Positions 5,384-7,144 of a stretch of DNA of 7,144 bases are shown here, in pieces. Position 1 is the first letter of the stretch; each line of letters opens with the position of its first letter. A program made the position numbers and the translations under genes. Location: assembly GCA_002307905.1 (NCBI GenBank), contig DBUL01000098.1, forward strand, positions 21,570 through 28,713. Direction: 5' to 3'. The notes under the pieces are model-generated. The model searched no databases. It saw nothing but the letters and a program-made list of their open reading frames with translations, and was not told the DNA's origin. The stretch is from Rhizobiaceae bacterium UBA1291 (GTDB taxonomy: Bacteria > Pseudomonadota > Alphaproteobacteria > Rhizobiales > Rhizobiaceae).

Positions 5384-6175
5384 ATGAGTGAACCAGGTTC
5401 AACAAACCTCTCTTCCGCAACCGTCATGGTCATGACCGCAGGCGGGCCCAATCCGGCGATCGTGATCAACGCACTCGCGCGGCGTTTTCCAGACCTTCAT
5501 GTCGTGCGCGAGCAGCCGGAAGGGAAATGGGCGCTCACCCGTCGCAGGGCGCGCCGTGTCGGCTGGGCCAATGCGCTCGGCCAGATGGGCACCATGATCG
5601 CCGCTCGTCTGCTGCGCCCGCTCGCCAAAAGGCGGATAGACGCGCTTCTCCAGTCAAATGGCCTCTCTCCGGCCATCGCGCCGGATATTCCAATCCACGA
5701 CGTCGCCTCGATCAACGATGCCGAGACCATTTCCCTCGTCGCTGATCTGAAGCCCGCGGCAATCCTTCTTGTCAGCACACGGCTGATGTCACGAGCGGCA
5801 CTGGCCGCCATGCCCTGCCCCGTCATCAATCTCCACGCGGGAATCAATCCCAACTATCGCGGCCAGATGGGCGGCTATTGGTCGCTCGCCGAGGAAGATG
5901 CCGCCAATTTCGGCGCGACGCTCCATCTCGTCGATGCCGGCACGGATACCGGCGGCTCGCTCTACGAGGTTCGCACCCTGCCGGACCAGGGTGATTTCAT
6001 CGCTACCTATCCCCTGGTCCTGACCGTCGCGGCAATCGACATCACGGTGCAATCGATCGATGATGCGGTGCAAGGCAGGCTTCGGCCCTACCAGGCGGAG
6101 GGTCCATCGGTACTGCGTTATCCGCCGACCCTCTGGACCTGGCTTAACAACGGCTTCCGGCGCAAGATCTGGTAA
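5384..6175 (+). CDS. Formyltransferase-fold protein, acceptor unknown
   Basis: A 263-residue protein with the formyl_trans_N core. The catalytic triad of 10-formyl-THF formyltransferases is in place: Asn149 and His151 in VINLHAGINPNYRG (147-160, with the P-x-x-x-RG loop) and Asp188 in DAGTDTGG (184-191). The family transfers formyl from 10-formyl-THF to an amino group of a nucleotide, tRNA or sugar, or hydrolyses it. It lacks the N-terminal ACT domain of PurU and the C-terminal domain of methionyl-tRNA formyltransferase; a basic insert (52-80, LTRRRARRVGWANALGQ region) separates the first strand from the rest. Co-transcription with the ExoD-type gene (18-bp gap, GGGAGG 9 nt before the start) hints at formylation of a surface amino sugar. 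Its THF link to the nearby one-carbon genes may be coincidence. Confidence 0.8.
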   Translation: MSEPGSTNLSSATVMVMTAGGPNPAIVINALARRFPDLHVVREQPEGKWALTRRRARRVGWANALGQMGTMIAARLLRPLAKRRIDALLQSNGLSPAIAPDIPIHDVASINDAETISLVADLKPAAILLVSTRLMSRAALAAMPCPVINLHAGINPNYRGQMGGYWSLAEEDAANFGATLHLVDAGTDTGGSLYEVRTLPDQGDFIATYPLVLTVAAIDITVQSIDDAVQGRLRPYQAEGPSVLRYPPTLWTWLNNGFRRKIW

Positions 6176-6185
6176 TTCTTGGCCA

Positions 6186-6213
6186 CGTCGCTTTTCGCTC
6201 TGTGCGACGTCGT
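6186..6213. promoter_or_regulatory. Shared 28-nt operator-like element, copy 2
   Basis: This copy has the same 13-base left part and 10-base right part as 2376-2403, with only three differences, all in the five central bases. Its inverted repeat is one pair longer: ACGTCGC (6185-6191) with GCGACGT (6204-6210). It begins 11 bp after the formyltransferase-type stop codon and ends 61 nt before the PF13769 start, so it probably controls the downstream pair rather than the upstream operon. Confidence 0.7.
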
Positions 6214-6240
6214 CGCAAGCGCAGTCTGCTGCATTCGCCC

Positions 6241-6254
6241 TGTGCATTGTGCAT
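6241..6254. repeat. Tandem 7-mer TGTGCAT x2
   Basis: Two perfect head-to-tail copies of TGTGCAT lie just before the ribosome binding site of the PF13769 gene. They could be tandem half-sites for a regulator or part of the leader; two copies of a 7-mer may also be chance. Confidence 0.35.
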
Positions 6255-6274
6255 GAAAAGGGGAGTATAAGGAC

Positions 6275-6577
6275 ATGGCCGACAGGATCATCGTCTACTG
6301 GCGCGACATACCCGCCCAGGTCATCGTCAAGCAGGGCAGGACAACGGCCAAGCGCGCGCTGTCGCTGCGCTTCACCGAGGCGATCGACATGGCCGCCATG
6401 CGTTCCGGAGCCGCCGAGAGCGACGATTATCTCGCCGAATGGCGCAAGGGCGATCCGCTGCCGGTCGGCGACGATCTCGAGGCGGAGGCCGACAAGGCCG
6501 CCGCCGAACTCGAGTCGGCCTACGATAAGGCTCGTCTCGTTTCCCTCGTTCATGCCGGAGGCCACGAGAATGGCTGA
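6275..6577 (+). CDS. PF13769 'virulence factor' family small protein
   Basis: A 100-residue soluble protein beginning MADRIIVYWRDIPAQV, the hallmark opening of the PF13769 family. That family is named after a staphylococcal conserved virulence factor, but the name says nothing about its job here. Residues 24-45 form a compact segment with RALSLRFTEAIDMAA; the C-terminal 35 residues are a charged helix (EAEADKAAAELESAYDKA). No catalytic motif is evident. GGGGAG (6260-6265) lies 9 nt before the ATG. Its stop overlaps the next gene's start by 8 bp (ATGGCTGA), so the two are translationally coupled and probably act together. In this context it is best read as an accessory protein of the corrinoid/methyl-THF pathway; the 28-nt element upstream supports this. 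Confidence 0.85.
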   Translation: MADRIIVYWRDIPAQVIVKQGRTTAKRALSLRFTEAIDMAAMRSGAAESDDYLAEWRKGDPLPVGDDLEAEADKAAAELESAYDKARLVSLVHAGGHENG

Positions 6578-7144
6578 CGGTAAACCCGCTCCCGGCCCCA
6601 TGCCTGGCAATGCCACCCCGGCCGCCAAGGCCGCCACCGGCGCCTATACGCCGGGCGGCGTCTCACCCAACCGGCGCGCCCGCCGCTCCTATACGATCCG
6701 TCTGTGGTCGGTTCGCCATTCGCGTTTCCTCGAATGGTTCTACGGCCGCTTCGCCAATGCCTTCCTCGTCCTGCATCCGCTGTGGAACAAGCTCGGCTAT
6801 GCCCGCGTCGAGCGGCCGGTGACCTTCGTCGAGCGCAACGTCAAGGGCCTGCTGTTCGACTGTCGCATGTGCGGCCAGTGCGTGCTGTCGTCGACCGGCA
6901 TGTCCTGCCCGATGAACTGTCCGAAACAACTGCGCAACGGCCCCTGCGGCGGCGTTCGCGCCAACGGCCATTGCGAGGTCGAGCCGGACATGCCCTGCGT
7001 CTGGGTGCAGGCCTGGTCGGGCTCGCGCGCCATGGTCCATGGCGACGCGATCATGGCGGTGCAGAAGCCGGTCAATCAATCATTGCGCGAAACCTCCTCC
7101 TGGCTACGGGTGACGGCGCAAGCCGCAGCCATCCGCGAAACCTC
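6570..7144 (+). CDS. MTHFR C-terminal-domain (MetV-like) cysteine-rich protein, partial
   Basis: The frame opens at ATG 6570, overlaps the preceding stop, and is still open at the window end (191 codons seen). After an Ala/Pro/Gly-rich leader (1-33) comes a basic aromatic segment (RRARRSYTIRLWSVRHSRFLEW, split by R39-R50), then the signature of the methylenetetrahydrofolate reductase C-terminal family (PF12225): FDCRMCGQC, SCPMNCPKQLRNGPCGG, GHCEVEPDMPCVW. Eight cysteines lie at 98, 101, 104, 113, 117, 126, 135 and 143, enough for Fe-S clusters, as in the acetogen MetV partner of MetF. It probably works with a MetF-type reductase, fused or encoded next, to oxidise methyl-THF produced by the corrinoid system. 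The reductase itself is not in the window, so fusion versus separate subunit is undecided. Confidence 0.88.
   Translation, partial: MADGKPAPGPMPGNATPAAKAATGAYTPGGVSPNRRARRSYTIRLWSVRHSRFLEWFYGRFANAFLVLHPLWNKLGYARVERPVTFVERNVKGLLFDCRMCGQCVLSSTGMSCPMNCPKQLRNGPCGGVRANGHCEVEPDMPCVWVQAWSGSRAMVHGDAIMAVQKPVNQSLRETSSWLRVTAQAAAIRET

Noticed and set aside
5384..6175. Formyl-THF deformylase (PurU) of a methylotrophy cluster
   Set aside because: There is no N-terminal ACT domain, and the gene pairs with the ExoD-type gene instead of the one-carbon genes; left as acceptor unknown.
7085..7144. Direct repeat GCGAAACCTC near the right edge
   Set aside because: The two 10-mers lie in the coding frame of the MTHFR_C protein and encode RET twice; no sign of a mobile element or recombination site.

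Overview
The window is high-GC (about 60%), densely packed DNA of the kind seen in Alphaproteobacteria, most likely Hyphomicrobiales (a Mesorhizobium/Hoeflea/Rhizobium-like organism). The taxon is inferred from GC content, from protein families typical of rhizobia (ExoD, entericidin-like lipoproteins, non-pyrrolysine MttB) and from codon use; no rRNA or tRNA is present to settle it.

The core is a cobalamin-dependent methyl-transfer locus. On the minus strand from 2243 down to 1 lie an MttB-superfamily methyltransferase (523 codons, no in-frame amber codon, hence the non-pyrrolysine branch) and a partial protein ending in a [4Fe-4S] ferredoxin motif. Divergent from them is the cognate corrinoid protein (2504-3205), followed on the same strand by a DUF1638 protein (3655-4302). 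Further right, on the plus strand, come a PF13769 'virulence factor' small protein (6275-6577) and, overlapping it by 8 bp, the start of a methylenetetrahydrofolate reductase C-terminal-type (MetV-like) cysteine-rich protein that runs off the window. Read together: a quaternary or tertiary methylamine is demethylated by the MttB homologue onto the corrinoid protein, the methyl group goes to tetrahydrofolate, and the MTHFR-type module oxidises methyl-THF. The substrate cannot be read from sequence; glycine betaine, proline betaine, carnitine-type compounds and trimethylamine are all possible.

This set is interleaved with unrelated genes: two 52-residue entericidin-like lipoproteins (3466-3624 and 4309-4467, both minus) that bracket the DUF1638 gene, a possible 49-residue membrane peptide (3233-3382, minus), and an ExoD-family membrane protein plus a formyltransferase-fold enzyme (4718-6175, plus, 18 bp apart).

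The strongest non-coding signal is a 28-nt element, 25/28 identical, present once in the mttB/corrinoid divergent intergenic region (2376-2403) and once before the PF13769-MTHFR_C unit (6186-6213). It lies upstream of the methyl-transfer units and is not seen before the entericidin or ExoD genes, which suggests a shared regulator tying the split cluster into one regulon. Other regulatory candidates are an EcfG-like (general stress) promoter for one entericidin, located inside the DUF1638 coding region, and a minus-strand terminator at 3218-3244.
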